DNA from: Sarcomyxa edulis
Taxonomy: Eukaryota > Basidiomycota > Agaricomycetes > Agaricales > Mycenaceae
Reading direction: 5' to 3'
DNA: 64,000 nucleotides
Assembly: GCA_009761415.1 (NCBI GenBank)
Contig: QUOL01000018.1
Coordinates: 62,001 to 126,000, forward strand
Position numbers and translations under genes: made by a program
Part shown: piece after piece, positions 24,447 through 36,191 of the stretch
How the letters are laid out: every line of letters starts with the position of its first letter
Numbering within the stretch: the first letter of the stretch is position 1
The notes under the pieces: model-generated
The model's database searches: none
Told to the model about the DNA's origin: nothing
Seen by the model: only the letters and a program-made list of their open reading frames with translations

Positions 24447-27012
24447 TTAGGAGAACGTGAAATGGATGACTCCTCTGGTACGAACCAACGACTCTTCTAG
24501 AGCTCCATAGAGTGATGACGACTCCGGTGAGAAATACGGTACGGGCCACCTAGGCAGATGCATATTGAGAAAGGGATCCTGAGCCTCAGGCAGATTTCTA
24601 GAGGTGACGGGTGGTTGACTCGATGAGGAAGGAACCAACGAGGGTGACGAGTCTTGTTCGTTGTCTGGGTATGTCCTAATTGAGGTGTCCGGAACAGTGC
24701 GACAAAGGCTGGAGATGATATGTTTAGATGTGGCCGTCTGTACATCGAAGAGAAACAGAATCAGTCATCGAGCGCAAACGAATAGAAGAAGTGAAAAGAT
24801 TGACAGGTGCGGCCTGAGGTGTTGGGAGATAAGTTGACGAAGCAGATGAACTAGGATTTGCAGAAGTAGAAGAATGAGCAGTTGAAGGCCGATGAGAAGC
24901 GGAGACAGCGGAAGGCGGAGGGAGGGCAAAGTTCTACGAGAGGAATAGAAATATAGTGCGTATGATCAGTAAACGGCACAAGCATTGCAGACGCGACGGG
25001 GAAGGAAACCTCGAAATTGTTGTCTCGGGAACTTACCAAGGGAAGCTTCGTTGTCGATGATGAAGGACGCGTGTTATGGGAAGAAGGGGGTGGAGCAAGG
25101 CCGGATGGGATGGGAGTGATCGGAGTGGGGAGCTAGAAAAAAAGGAAACATGTCATTGTTACAAATGGATGAATAAATGACAGAAAGAACGAAGTGCAAA
25201 CAGACAAAATATAGAATGATAAACTCACTTGTGACGCGTTGATGTTGTGACTGGACCTTGGAAGAGGTGCGGCAGGCTGAGACGAAGGGCCGGGAACTAG
25301 ATCGGAAGAGGGCTCGATTTCCTGATGAACAAGGTCAGCATAATATCACGAAGGGAACGTCGAGAGGCTTATAAACGCCCAAGACTGTAAGAGGACACCT
25401 ACCAATAAATCTCCGAATAGTTCCAAATCGAGTGGGTCGATGGATGGGGTCGATAGACGAGGCGGCCTGGGAGAGAGAGCGAGAGGAGAGGGCCATGCCT
25501 AGCAGAATATAAATTAGTCTCGAGCATATTGGGAAGAAATAGGATATCATGACTGACAAGGGAGGAAGTTGGGGTCGACGAGGAAGGGGTGATGTTGGAG
25601 GAGGAGGAAGCAAGGCCGGGTGGGGAGGAGGTGGTCGGATTAGGGAGCTTGAAAGCCACAAGACCGAGAATGTCAGTATCACGAAACACGAACGATAACT
25701 TGAACGAAGAACTGAACAGAAAGAATAAGATCAAAACAACTCACATGTGACGTGTTGATGAGGCTACTGGATGTTGCGAGAGGTTCAGGACGAGAGATGG
25801 GGGTGGGCTCAGTGGAGGGCTCAATTTCCTGGAAGAGATCCGGAAATGAGGTGAGCACGATATCACAAAGGGGACGTCAATATGCTTATACAAGCCCGGG
25901 ACAGTCGTCGCTGAAAAAGAGAGACTTACGGGCATATCTCCGAAGAGCTCTACATCGAGTTCGTCGACGGACTGGATTGATGTAGATGTTGATCTATAGT
26001 CGAAGTCGAGAGCAGAAGGGCATGCCTAGCGAGAGGTAAATGAGTCTCGAGCATATCCTTTCAGAGATGAGGGTGAACATACATAGATGGGAGGTGGAAT
26101 AGCCTTGGGAACGTTCTGAGTCCGACGCAGAGGTTTGATAACGCGAGGTACGGAGGATGCAGTAGACTATGATTCGGAACACGGATAGTCAGTCGAAGTA
26201 AGTCACAGATCCCGGAGATAAGACAGCAACGCACGGCGATAAGGGTGTCCGATCCGACATCGCGATTGACCGTCCTTGGTTTCTACGAGGGGTTGGTGTT
26301 AATGGATGGAGAACGAGAGGTACGGCAGTAGAACCGTGAAAAAAGATGTATGGACAGGATATCCAAAACCGATGGGTGGCAAGATGAATAACTACTTACA
26401 TTGGTGTTGGACTTTGAAGTAGAAGTTGAACTGCAGGCGCGATTTCCGGATTCCTGAAGATGATGGTAAATCAGTCAGCAAAAGACTCGGGCAGACTTAT
26501 ACTAAATAATATTGAAATTGTGGTGCAGCTCTCTACGTAGAACGTTTGGATTGCCTCGAAGACCCACATCGATGATGAAGAATGATAAAAGAAAGAAAGA
26601 ACTGAAAAAAGAACGAGCAGGATGAGTGGCTTACAATTGCCACCGATTTGCGTGATGAGACTATCTTTTGTTTCTTGTTGACCCCAGGATTGGGATCGTC
26701 AGCGCGACGCTTTCGCGATGGTTTAGTGAGATCGATCGTTGTGTTGAATTGAGTGGCCTTTGACTTCTGAGTTTGCGCGTCTACCTGATTCTGAGGAGTG
26801 GCGGGGGAGTGGCGTGAAGACGTCGACGACTTCTTGGACTTCCTTTTCTCCTGTGCAGGCGTTGGTTTAGTTCCGTAAGTAAATGCCACGTCGGTCGTAG
26901 CCTGAGTAGTGGCATAGAATTGGACGACCTCGTGTGCAGATAGTCGATTCTGTGGGGCAGCCATTGGAGAAATGGGAATCTGGGAGTGGCGAGGGACTCT
27001 TTGTGGAGCCAT
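24447..27012 (-). CDS. D1: disordered protein with tandemly repeated exon module
   Basis: The start MAPQRVPRHSQIP (27012) opens a 126-codon exon (27012-26635) ending in a basic, nuclear-localisation-like region (KPSRKRRAD, NKKQKIV). About ten short exons follow, each beginning and ending on a codon boundary, then a 97-codon last exon (24737-24447). One exon carries PRVIKPLRRTQ, the motif shared with D2 and D3. A three-exon set occurs twice in a row: first ACPSAL...DELDVELFGDMP, EIEPSTEP..., LPNPTTSSPPG...; then AWPSPL...DPLDLELFGDLL, EIEPSSDL..., LPTPITPIPSG.... The protein is rich in Ser, Pro and Thr with no visible domain. D2 at 54.2-56.0 kb is a paralogue with only one such set. Function is unknown, probably nuclear. 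One further very short exon near 26550 is possible. Confidence 0.75.
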
Positions 27013-27419
27013 TGTAAATGAGATATTGGATGAGAGTAGATGCAGAGAGTAAAACAAGTTTTTGAGAGACGAGGCGTATGCGAGTGCAGACGACAAAAAG
27101 GTTGAAAACAAGAGGGAAAACAAGGGACTTCTCACGCGCCTTGCTTTTTAAAGCACAAATCACGTGAACAACACAGATAAGCTGATATAGTAACAAAGAG
27201 GGAAGAGTGATTTTTCGATAGGCTTGAACAATGAAGCCTTGTGATGATGATTGGAGTGATCTACATAATTTCTGGAGAAGAAATTGGGTAACGCTCAGGC
27301 GCAGCACGCCCGGATGTCCAGTAGCTTCTGTGAAAAAGCAAGGGCACCCTGGTTTTTTTTGATACATCAGTGAAACTATCCTTGAATAGAACTTCCAGGA
27401 TGACTCTACCAGATTCATA
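27013..27419. other. D1 upstream region
   Basis: This is the promoter side of D1. The open frame of D1 continues upstream of its ATG to 27135, but the conserved family start is at 27012. Confidence 0.4.
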
Positions 27420-27850
27420 TTACCTCCAGCCGCGCAGTCTCATTGCAAGAAGGAGTCGGTTCGCGGGAGGATCGCGATGATAGCGATTTTCTTGACAGAA
27501 TTCGATACGAATCCAGCCCTTGCACCACGTCTGAAAACTTAGAAGGTATCAGTCGGGTGTAAGGAATCGGAAACTCGTCGACCTAGCTGTTTGTTTCTCG
27601 ACGCACAAAAACGCACCGGTCATAGATACATATGCAGGCATAAAATCTTTACTAGAGAAAATAGCATCGGAACCCTACTCACCATCGCATTGTCTTCTTA
27701 AATCCTAGATGATAGAAAAGCATCCGAGTTCGACAACGAGCACATCCGTCTAGGCGGACTTGTCGTGCCATTTTGATAGTATCACTTGAATAAATCGCTC
27801 GAGCCTGAAATCTTGAACAGTCAACATCCTATCCGAGATAAACCCAGCCC
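27420..27850 (-). pseudogene. Relic of a duplicated cyclin-like gene fragment
   Basis: Nucleotide blocks here line up in order with 56530-56900, upstream of D2. Examples are an AGCC(G/A)CGCAGTCTCATTGC block, an ATCAGTC...TAAGGAAT block and a GAATAAATCGCTC-type block. The frame that reads SERFIQALSS in the right copy reads LERFIQVILSK here and is then broken by stops. I infer that the D1/D2 duplication included this flank and that this copy decayed. The comparison was made by eye, so the boundaries are rough. Confidence 0.4.
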
Positions 27851-28131
27851 AAAAAGATGTATTCATCAAAACACAGGGCTCAAAGGCCGTGAAATGCTGC
27901 TGAGACGCAGGTCTTCAGCGGACGGATACAATTCATACTGTTTGGAGTAACAAACCCATGCGGCAGTGGACGCGAGCAGGAAACAGGTAAGGGCTAGGTA
28001 GGGGACCCAGATAAGCTCAGAATTCGCCAAGGCCTCGGAAAATTGACTATAGTCAATGAAGGTGCCATTCAAGTTGGAGTCGAGGAGGAAGCGGTAAAAA
28101 ATCGTGGCTGTGCTAGACTATTGCTTTCCGA

Positions 28132-28170
28132 CGGAGGACCACACATCTTGGTCCGCTGGACCGTCCTCCG
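28132..28170. repeat. Small inverted repeat
   Basis: CGGAGGAC (28132-28139) is matched by its reverse complement GTCCTCCG (28163-28170), with a second palindrome GGTCCGCTGGACC between. It lies about 90 bp upstream of the orphan B start and could form a hairpin. No flanking target-site duplication was seen. Confidence 0.5.
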
Positions 28171-28256
28171 GGAGTCTCGATCATCGTTCCAACTTGAAGT
28201 TCCAACTTGCTTTTTACACTTTACATCGAACTTGTACCGATTGCGATTGAGGCATC

Positions 28257-28835
28257 ATGTCTGCAGATCTTCTACCTTCACTCTTCATGGGATTGCCGAC
28301 TGCTCATCAAGATGAAATAATCAAAATCCGAACCTGCCTGCGAAACTGGCTGCAAGGTTTTTCTGATGATATGATGAACATATCTGGAGCCCGAGAACGG
28401 TTTGCAGCTGCTACGCAGGAGTTTACAGGTGAAAATATCTTCAGGTACATGCTAACAATCAATCTGACCACTCTATCGACAGGTCTGACAATCGCCTCAG
28501 AATACGCATTCACACCATCGCCTCCATACAAGTATCAGCGCATCCTCCTTTCCTGTGTAAGGTGCTACTGGATGGCCATCGTTCTATCCATGGATGTCCT
28601 GAAGCGGGATGACTTAGCCGTATTCGTCAACGATATCGCACCATATGGTGATACTATCCCCAAGTTCGACGGCCTCCGGTGCGTCCAGAAACCCGGGGAT
28701 TTGACTGCCAAGGAGTATACAGGACTTATGCAGACGGCTATGTTTGCAATCGTGAACCTGGTGGACTCTGATGTCTTGGATCTTTGGCGTGAGCTTGGAG
28801 ATGTGGGAGTGCGCTCATGGGAGGGACGGTCATGA
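28257..28835 (+). CDS. Orphan protein B, paralogue of the gene at 6748
   Basis: Two exons (28257-28428 and 28483-28835) give 174 residues. The 54-bp intron is a multiple of three and has no stop, so the whole region also reads as one open frame. The paralogue at 6748-7327 has an intron at the same place, which supports splicing. Shared blocks are HQDEIIKIRTC, SGARERFAAAT, EYAFTPSPPYK, LLSCVRCYWMA, IPKFDGLRCVQKPGDL and DLWRELGDVGVRSWEG. The second exon is 353 nt in both genes. No known domain, signal peptide or membrane span was recognised. Probably a small helical soluble protein. Function is unknown. Confidence 0.8.
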   Translation: MSADLLPSLFMGLPTAHQDEIIKIRTCLRNWLQGFSDDMMNISGARERFAAATQEFTGENIFRYMLTINLTTLSTGLTIASEYAFTPSPPYKYQRILLSCVRCYWMAIVLSMDVLKRDDLAVFVNDIAPYGDTIPKFDGLRCVQKPGDLTAKEYTGLMQTAMFAIVNLVDSDVLDLWRELGDVGVRSWEGRS

Positions 28836-31123
28836 TGGAAGGGGACGAGTGCGTCGAGAACGAGGGTATATCTGCTATTCTACGACTGAATCACCTATCC
28901 CCTTTATCTGATAAAATTTACCTTATGCAGATACATCCGTCTGTTTCTGCGTTGCTTTGCAGAGCTTTGTGTATCTAGTACGAGACCTCTACATTGACAT
29001 CTTATATTTCGTGACTTACTACGTGTTTTTCGAATTCATGTTTTGTCTAGTTCCTGATGTCCCGTCTTTTTCAGAACACTGTCAAGTCTTGTTCTTCGAG
29101 CAGTGACGAGCCGTTCATGGCGCTTCCGATGTGATTGGTGTGTTCCTCCATGATATACTAGGGGGAACGATGACTATCCTAAACGATCTAACTCGATTTT
29201 CGACGGTGCTTCGCAATAATCCCCTCGTGGAAGCGAATGCTGATAATGTTGTCCAGTCAAATTGACGCCATCATGGAATTTATCGACATGTACACCGACG
29301 GCTTCTCCTCAGACGAGGCTTCGGACGCACAATATTCAAGCCATCATTCGCATTCCAATATAGCGTTTATTGGCAAGGTCTCTGTTACAACTCTTTGTCT
29401 CTGGGCTTGGAGCAAGGGGAAGCCACGGATCTCAGTATGTCCTACACTCGTAGTCATTCCTTGAGGTGAGCTCGTCTCATGGTATCTGCGCAGCGTTTCA
29501 TTAACTCTATAATCCTGGTCCCCCGAAAGCCTCAAGAAACAACGTATCGCTCTGATCCCGAAGATGTGTTACATTACGCTAATATGTGCTGCCCAAAATG
29601 ATCGACTATCTTTTTGGCGGTCCCCAATATGTTCAGGCCATCTTCGTAAGCATCCCCCATACGGTGTCTTCCAATACTCATGCATGTCATAGGTTCACAG
29701 GGAAGAATCATGACGTGGCCTTATTGGAAAGTGGCATCTTTCGACATTACTTGCTGCCTGACTCTCATCATCGTTGATCTCTCTTTCGAAGCATACTCCC
29801 ATGGCATGATCTTCTAGACTCGTATCTATGACTCAATCGATGTCCTTTCAAATTTATTTTGGTGGGAACTGGTACCTCTCGCAATGTGGGCTACCTGCTG
29901 AGGAAATTCTACTCTCTCTTCTCCGGCTCTCCGTCGTGATCCACATCCCCAAGCCGCAAGCACCCACTCGACGCAACTTGCAACTGGCGACCCGTGAAAA
30001 TGGAGAGGTCATCCCAATTCGGTAATCAGAATACCGAATGCGGAAAATGATGTCATGGGCCAAGATCAGCGTTTCTCAGATGCAGCCTCCGGGACAACAA
30101 GGCATTGATAGAGACGCCCGAACAATGGAAGGATATTCATAAAAAAAACATTCAAAGCACATCTCGGAAGGAGAGAAACCTCGCGGACAACCCAATACAG
30201 ACTTACAAACACGGTGACCGTCGTTCGTGAGGACCGCAACGGACGGAACCAGTCAACCCCGGAGTTTCGTGTACAGGTTTGGTGTATATCCATCGAAGTC
30301 CGGGGTGTAGCTGACTATTAGCTGACGCAGATGGTGGTAATCCATCTTGTAGTGCCTCCGTCTCCTTTGTTTTGATGCCGGAATCAGATCGCGTCAGCAC
30401 GCTCCCACGCCCGTCAAGTACGAGTCGAATATATGGATAGATGCACCCATCGTACCCACGTACTCAGAGTCGGATACAAAGTGGACGCCTTGAGAAGGAC
30501 TCGTGTGGTCATTTCCTATTATCCAGTGCCAGGTCATCCTTGTCCTTTGGAGCGGCCAATCTCCGTAGTCTTGAAGTGGCATCAGATAGATATCAAACTG
30601 ATGACTGTCTGAGTAACTTAGAACCACTTGGGACTTGCTGGATAGCCGAAATGAGCATCACACCTGTGCCATGTCTCGAAGTCCTGAGGATGCCGTTTGC
30701 AGCGATTGCTTGTGATTGCAGCGTTACTCTGATCGCACAGAGACAAAGAAGTTAACGAACGAAAATTATAACAAAGGCTTACCCATATCAGAAATATAAG
30801 TAGTCAAGAACAAGGCCTAAGGACTGCAGACAATGAACAATGCTGAACAACGTTGACTTGACGTTGACTTGAATCTTCAAGGCGTTCGTCAGCCGCCACC
30901 AGGCAAATAGGCACAAAGGGTGTGTGACTGTCACACTCTCAGTCATACGGTGACCACCCTGCATCTTGCCACAAAACTCGACGATATCTCTTCGTTCCAT
31001 AGGAATCTCTTACGCGACACGACCCACTTTCTGCTTCAAAATACTTGTAATTCATTAGAATCGCCAATTTGGCTCTATCGATTTCATTCAGGAGAACAAC
31101 AACGCACCATTTGATCGACCCCC
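28836..31123. other. 2.3-kb region with no firmly supported gene
   Basis: A plus-strand frame from 29261 (MEFIDMYTDGFSSDEASD...) with possible further exons to about 29580 could be a short gene, but no family or consistent splice set was found. The minus-strand frames at 30066-30627 are overlapping and motif-free. The right end is the promoter of the MYND gene. Confidence 0.3.
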
Positions 31124-34100
31124 ATGCGCGAGTCAAACTTCGCTTTCCCTGCACAGAACAGGGCATGTGTATGTATCACATCCCAATTATATGACAGGAG
31201 AGGTTCGTTTCCTTTCTCCTCCTTTTTTTCTGGATTTTTGCCGATTTTATTTCGATTTATCAGCTTTGGACACGACATCCCCGCTACCGCTCTTTAACTC
31301 GCTTACACACTTGACGTATCTCACATCTACATCACCGAGAATAAGAGAAATAATGACTATGGATGGTGGTCTTGAACGTCTAGTTCGTATCCTCCATGAC
31401 TTTTGCATGTGTCCACCACCTCCGGACAACCCCGCCATCTTGTACGGCTTGGCTCCTCCCAACTCCCGCCCACCAAAGCTCATCCCAACTCTCAACCCAC
31501 CTTCTTTTGACAAACACGCCGCGTATCGGTTCTCCCTTGCGTTCCAATGTGTCGTCAATATCGGCGTGAGGGGTAGTGAACCCATCCGGAGTCGTGTCGT
31601 TCAAGCCGGAACTCTGGATGTTGTTGGATGCATTCTCGAAGCGTGGCTGGCGAACAAAGGTTTTGCTGTGGGTCCGAGCTCTAGCGCTACCGGGATGCCG
31701 AGGGAAACGAGGGAACAACGACAAGCACGGAGGCAAGCTCAGGCTGAATTAAGGCAGAGAGAAGTTTCCATCGAGCTAGAGAGGGCTTTACGGCTACAAA
31801 TACAAGGCGACCAGATGCTTCATCTTGAGCGGGGAACTACCGCTATCGAAATCCACGTGAGTCTACATTGCATATATTGGTTGAAGTTTTTTCACTCATA
31901 GGCCTCAGGATGATATCATGGATGCGTCTATCACCTCTAATGAACAAACTGTATCCATTCCAGGGCCTTCTAACTCGAACAGCGACACCGATATCGACAC
32001 ATCCACCGAAGCCACCCCTATCGGTTCCAATACTCCCACCGGCTCAGTCCTAGTCACAAGTCGAGATCGCAGCGGTACCATCATAGCCCGCCCAGTCTGG
32101 GACGAACCTCCAGCCACCGTAGCTCGACATCGTACGCTCAGACCTCGTGCATCCCCATCTACCGACACATCACGCCCAGATACGGAAACAGAGGATGACG
32201 GCGATGGCGATGTGGAAATGGATGGAACCGATCGGAACGAAATCGACGAGCTCTCTCCATCCCCAGATCGTCGACCGCGTCACCTTTCACATCGTCGTGC
32301 GGTGGGTATCGTATCTGATGAACCTCCTGCGCCTACTCTTCAAGTGAATACAGACGCTCATATTATCATCAATGATGCTCAGGATGGCGCTGTTGGCGAA
32401 GATGGTGGTGTCGGTGTTGAGGATGGCATTATTTCCATGGAGCCTAATGACGATTTTGCTATGGGCGCACCTCCTGGTGCACCTGGAGCCATCGACGAGG
32501 GAACTACACCCAGAGGCATCAATGTAAACCGTATGGATGATCGAAGAAGGGGGAACGGCATCGCCCCTGACGTTACTCCCCGAGCAGGATTGGTAAATCT
32601 GCCTATGGTGTCACCTACGATAGATGACACCAATTTGCCTAGAGGAGAGGCAGCCACCCAGCGGAACCGAAACACCACTCAGCGTGGTAGAGCAACCCCG
32701 GGTGAGCCGCTTGTAACGGCAACTACGGCCAATGCAAGTGTCAACCTCGGAGGTCGTACTTCGAGCAGCCACAGCCACCACCACCGCGACACAGATTCTG
32801 GGCCCTATCGCGATGAAGACGTTCTGTTATCATTGCAGCTTCTTGCATATCTCAGCAAATACCCTCATGTCAGACAAGCATTCTACAAACCACGGAACAC
32901 ATTCCATCCTGCCAGTGCCAATCTGCCAGGAGCGAGATATGGTGTTGGTTCAAGTACTTTTAAAACGGCTGTGGCGACCGCAAGCTCCAGTGCTATTGTT
33001 CCTGCTGCCTCGCCGCCTGTAAAAGAGTCTCATCCTTTTTTCAGAGCATTCGCGTCTGCTTCCGCCCGCGGGAAGGAAAAGGAAAAAGCTACTTCCCCCC
33101 TTTCTAACCTACCCGGCTGTTCTTCCTCGTCTTCCATTCCCGCGTCTTCGTCTGCTGCCGCATTAAACGTATCCCCACCACGTCAAACAAACGTCTTCTC
33201 GTTGGTAGAAAGGTTCACATTCCGGCCGAGTTCGACTGAGACTGATCTACCTAATCCTCCGCCGAAACTTCCACCGGAAATCCAATACTGGGCCGGTGTC
33301 ATCATGCGTAATGCATGTCGGAAGGATGAGAGTCGTGGTGGAATTCGCCAGTGTGCTAATAGTAAGTTGCATCAAATTGTGGTTTGACGCAAGACTAATT
33401 CAACCATCTAGTGCTCTGTGGTCGATGGGAATCATATCCCCGCGAGTTCGCCAAATGCAGACGGTGCAGGAAAGCAAAATATTGTGGTAAAGAATGTCAG
33501 AGTACGGCGTGGAGTGAGGGACATAGGTTCTGGTGTAGCGCAAAGGACGCAGACGAGGAGGCTATGGCCGATCCCTCACATACCCATAATACGGCGAGTG
33601 GGTCTGGTGTCGAAGGTGCGCCTGTTACTGTGGCTGGTGGGGATGAAGTAGGTGGTGTGGCAGGAATTGGTGCGGCAGCCGCTGTCACGATGACAGCGGG
33701 CGGGACGATCACAGGTCGTACGGAGAGGCGGGCTGAGAGGGAGAGAGAGCGACACGCACGAGAGCGCACTTTGCTAAATCTGACAGGTGAGATGCCAAGG
33801 GTTGCAAGGCCTTTGACCATGGTACCAAATGTTCAAGGAACCGCGACGGCAGCAAACCCTACGGCTGGAGGTTCAACAACTGCTAGAGCTGGAGTTCCTC
33901 ATGCTCGTGATCGGGAACGAACTGTCGTACCTTCGCAGCCAGAATCATACGATCATTCGCGACGCAGGTTTGCCCAGCTTCAGCGTCACGTACTGGATGA
34001 TACACCTCGCCACGACATGAACTCGCGAAGCAGAGCGGAGACGGTCCCTGGGGCTGGTAATGGCGAAACTGCTGCTCCTCAGCAACCTACTCGGCGCCTC

Positions 34101-34223
34101 ACTGACCGGTATTTTTCTCATGCCTCTGTTTCAACTGCGTCGACTGCAGCCGCTGGGACAACGGAGGCAGGTCCGTCGAGGCGTCGGCCGCCTGCTGGGG
34201 ACCATGATATGGTTATAGGATGA
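31124..34223 (+). CDS. MUB1: MUB1/SamB-like MYND zinc-finger protein
   Basis: Four exons (31124-31202, 31264-31856, 31909-33361, 33412-34223) give 978 residues. The N-terminus MRESNFAFPAQNRACVCITSQ, then LYDRRALDTTSPLPLFNSL and TYLTSTSPRIREI, is the conserved MUB1/SamB block. The middle is long, acidic and Ser/Pro-rich. The MYND cluster spans the exon 3/4 join: CRKDESRGGIRQCAN followed by CGRWESYP, CRRCRKAKYCGKECQ and a final H-x3-C. Yeast Mub1 partners the ubiquitin ligase Ubr2 to turn over Rpn4; in filamentous fungi SamB affects polarity and septation. The tail after MYND is low-complexity. The frame is intact. Confidence 0.93.
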
Positions 34224-34531
34224 GGTAGAAGTTGCTGGTTCTGATTTATCACTCGAACGATCTCACACTTTAGTCTCTCTTTTTTTCTTTCTCTCTCGTC
34301 TACTCACACCAGCACAGTACTATACCTTTTCCTCTATTCATCATCAATCCATGTTTCCGTCTCGCTGTCAAATAATAACTATTTGGTCCCATTTCCGCAC
34401 CAAATTCCCCAGATGCACGTGCTTTTGAGATATTTGTCCGATCCAAATAAAAATTTCTCAGGAAAAAGTCGGGAACTTTCCACGCACAACTTGTTTCAGT
34501 TCAAGCTTGTCCTCCAGCTCTCGACGTTCTA

Positions 34532-35025
34532 ATGGTACGTGTATCCGTCAGATACCAGTCCTACCTCTAACAATCTGGAGGGTTTTCAGGCTTCCCAGGC
34601 AACCTTTAAATCGATCAAAGCTGTCATTCCTCTCCTTGACCGCGTTTTGGTCCAACGTTTCAAGGCAGAGACTGTACGAGCCACCTTCTTCGCGTTTTTC
34701 GATTCCGAATTAACTTCGTAGCTTTCAGAAAACTGCAACAGGGATCTTCCTCCCTACGTCGGCAACAAATAACCCTCTTCCAGAGGCAACAGTCATCGCC
34801 GTCGGCCCAGGCGCCCCGAACAAGGATGGCCAGGTTGTACCTACGCAGGTAAAAGCTGGAGACAGAGTTCTCCTTCCAGGGTGGGGTGGAAATGCCATCA
34901 AAGTGGGAGATGAGGTATGTTCTTCATGTCGGCACTTGCGCTTGCGTTTGTTCTGATTACATTTGTCCTCTAGGAATACTTCTTGTTCAAGGATGCTGAG
35001 ATTCTTGCCAAGATTCAAGAGTAGA
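34532..35025 (+). CDS. HSP10: Mitochondrial 10-kDa chaperonin HSP10 (GroES family)
   Basis: Four exons (34532-34534, 34590-34673, 34729-34914, 34975-35025) give 107 residues. The GroES signature is clear: KAVIPLLDRVLVQRFKAE, the mobile loop (TATGIFLP), ATVIAVGPGA, VKAGDRVLLPGWGG and the closing EYFLFKDAEILAKI. HSP10 caps HSP60 rings in the mitochondrial matrix. The first coding exon is the ATG alone, with a GT donor directly after it, so splicing joins the start codon to the body. This is consistent because the next exon has no suitable in-frame ATG before the conserved region. Confidence 0.97.
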
Positions 35026-36191
35026 CGATGCCATATATCCTTGGTCGGAAGGGCTGGTGTGGGCGGAACAGAAGTCATCTTATTCACATAAATCTCAAAA
35101 GTCTGCCATTGACATTAAATCGTCTATTACGCTAATCGTTCTGTTTTCTACATCTTCATCCATCAATCGCATTCACAATTCATCCCCACTCATCAATAAC
35201 GGAATTCCAGTTCAATATGAATTCTCCAACGTCTCGCAACGAAGTCCTTCGCAACTGACGGCAGAAATACTCGTGTTCTCACAAGCCTCACCCTATTCAT
35301 GTTCTTCCCAAGTACGTCGGTCACTCAGTTTCATATCATACTGTCTTTGAGCCGTGAAGTCTGAAAACTCAAAACCTTCAAGAGTGTTGGACTGGCCAGC
35401 CGCTTGACGAGATTGCATCGCAGTCAAGTGAGCAGAGTCCCTGCAGCCACATCGACACAGTTGTATCGACATCAATCATGGAATCGAGAGCACAGTATTT
35501 TCAAGACACATTGTTATAAGGACCCGAGCTAGGATGTGGTATCCTGCTTCAAGATTTCTTTGGATACGTTAGGACGAATGTTAACGATACGTATAACAAC
35601 TTTAGGTCTCTTACTTCTCCAGGAGACTATGGAGGATTTTCTTACTGACATTGCAGGTGGAAGATCTTCACATCAGTCAGGATAGCACATCTAGTAGCAG
35701 GTACAATGACTATATGGTCTTGCCAAGTGGCCGTCGCGTTGTGTTGTGCTTGTTGTGCTACAGTTAAGCGGAACTCGGATTTACCATCCTGCCTCGCACT
35801 ATGTTTCGAGGTACGCTGGAGGTATATTCTGACGATTGACATGTCTAGATGTCTACGCAGGACTGCTCTGAATCGTCCTCTGGAGGAAACAAAGATTGAA
35901 CGTCATCTGAATTTCTCGCGGACAGACCGAACTTGACACCGAGGTAGCAACGTGACATTTGGGTTTCCCTACTTAGCTCAAACGCAACCTCTTCAATTGG
36001 CGAAGGACGGAAAGGAGCTATAAATGATACGTTTATCGGGTATTGGTACAAGCAGAATGAGCGTTCTTACTCAAGCGGTTATAGGCGGCTGACGAGGAAG
36101 TGCGACGCCTCGCAGTGTGTTTTGTCAATCCCTGTTCCGATGATTCTCCTGCTGCCCAAGACTAACTCTGCCTGTTGCGGTTTTTTGTATC
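35026..36191. other. Intergenic region, HSP10 to MFS exporter
   Basis: Short frames on both strands only. A 68-codon minus-strand frame at 35845-36051 has reasonable composition but no relatives I know and no upstream exons. The right end is the MFS promoter. Confidence 0.35.

Noticed and set aside
25435..25505. Suspected frameshift in the second module copy of D1
   Set aside because: On recounting the GAGAGAGAG run the exon reads through in frame (LSPRPPRLSTPSIDPLDLELFGD).
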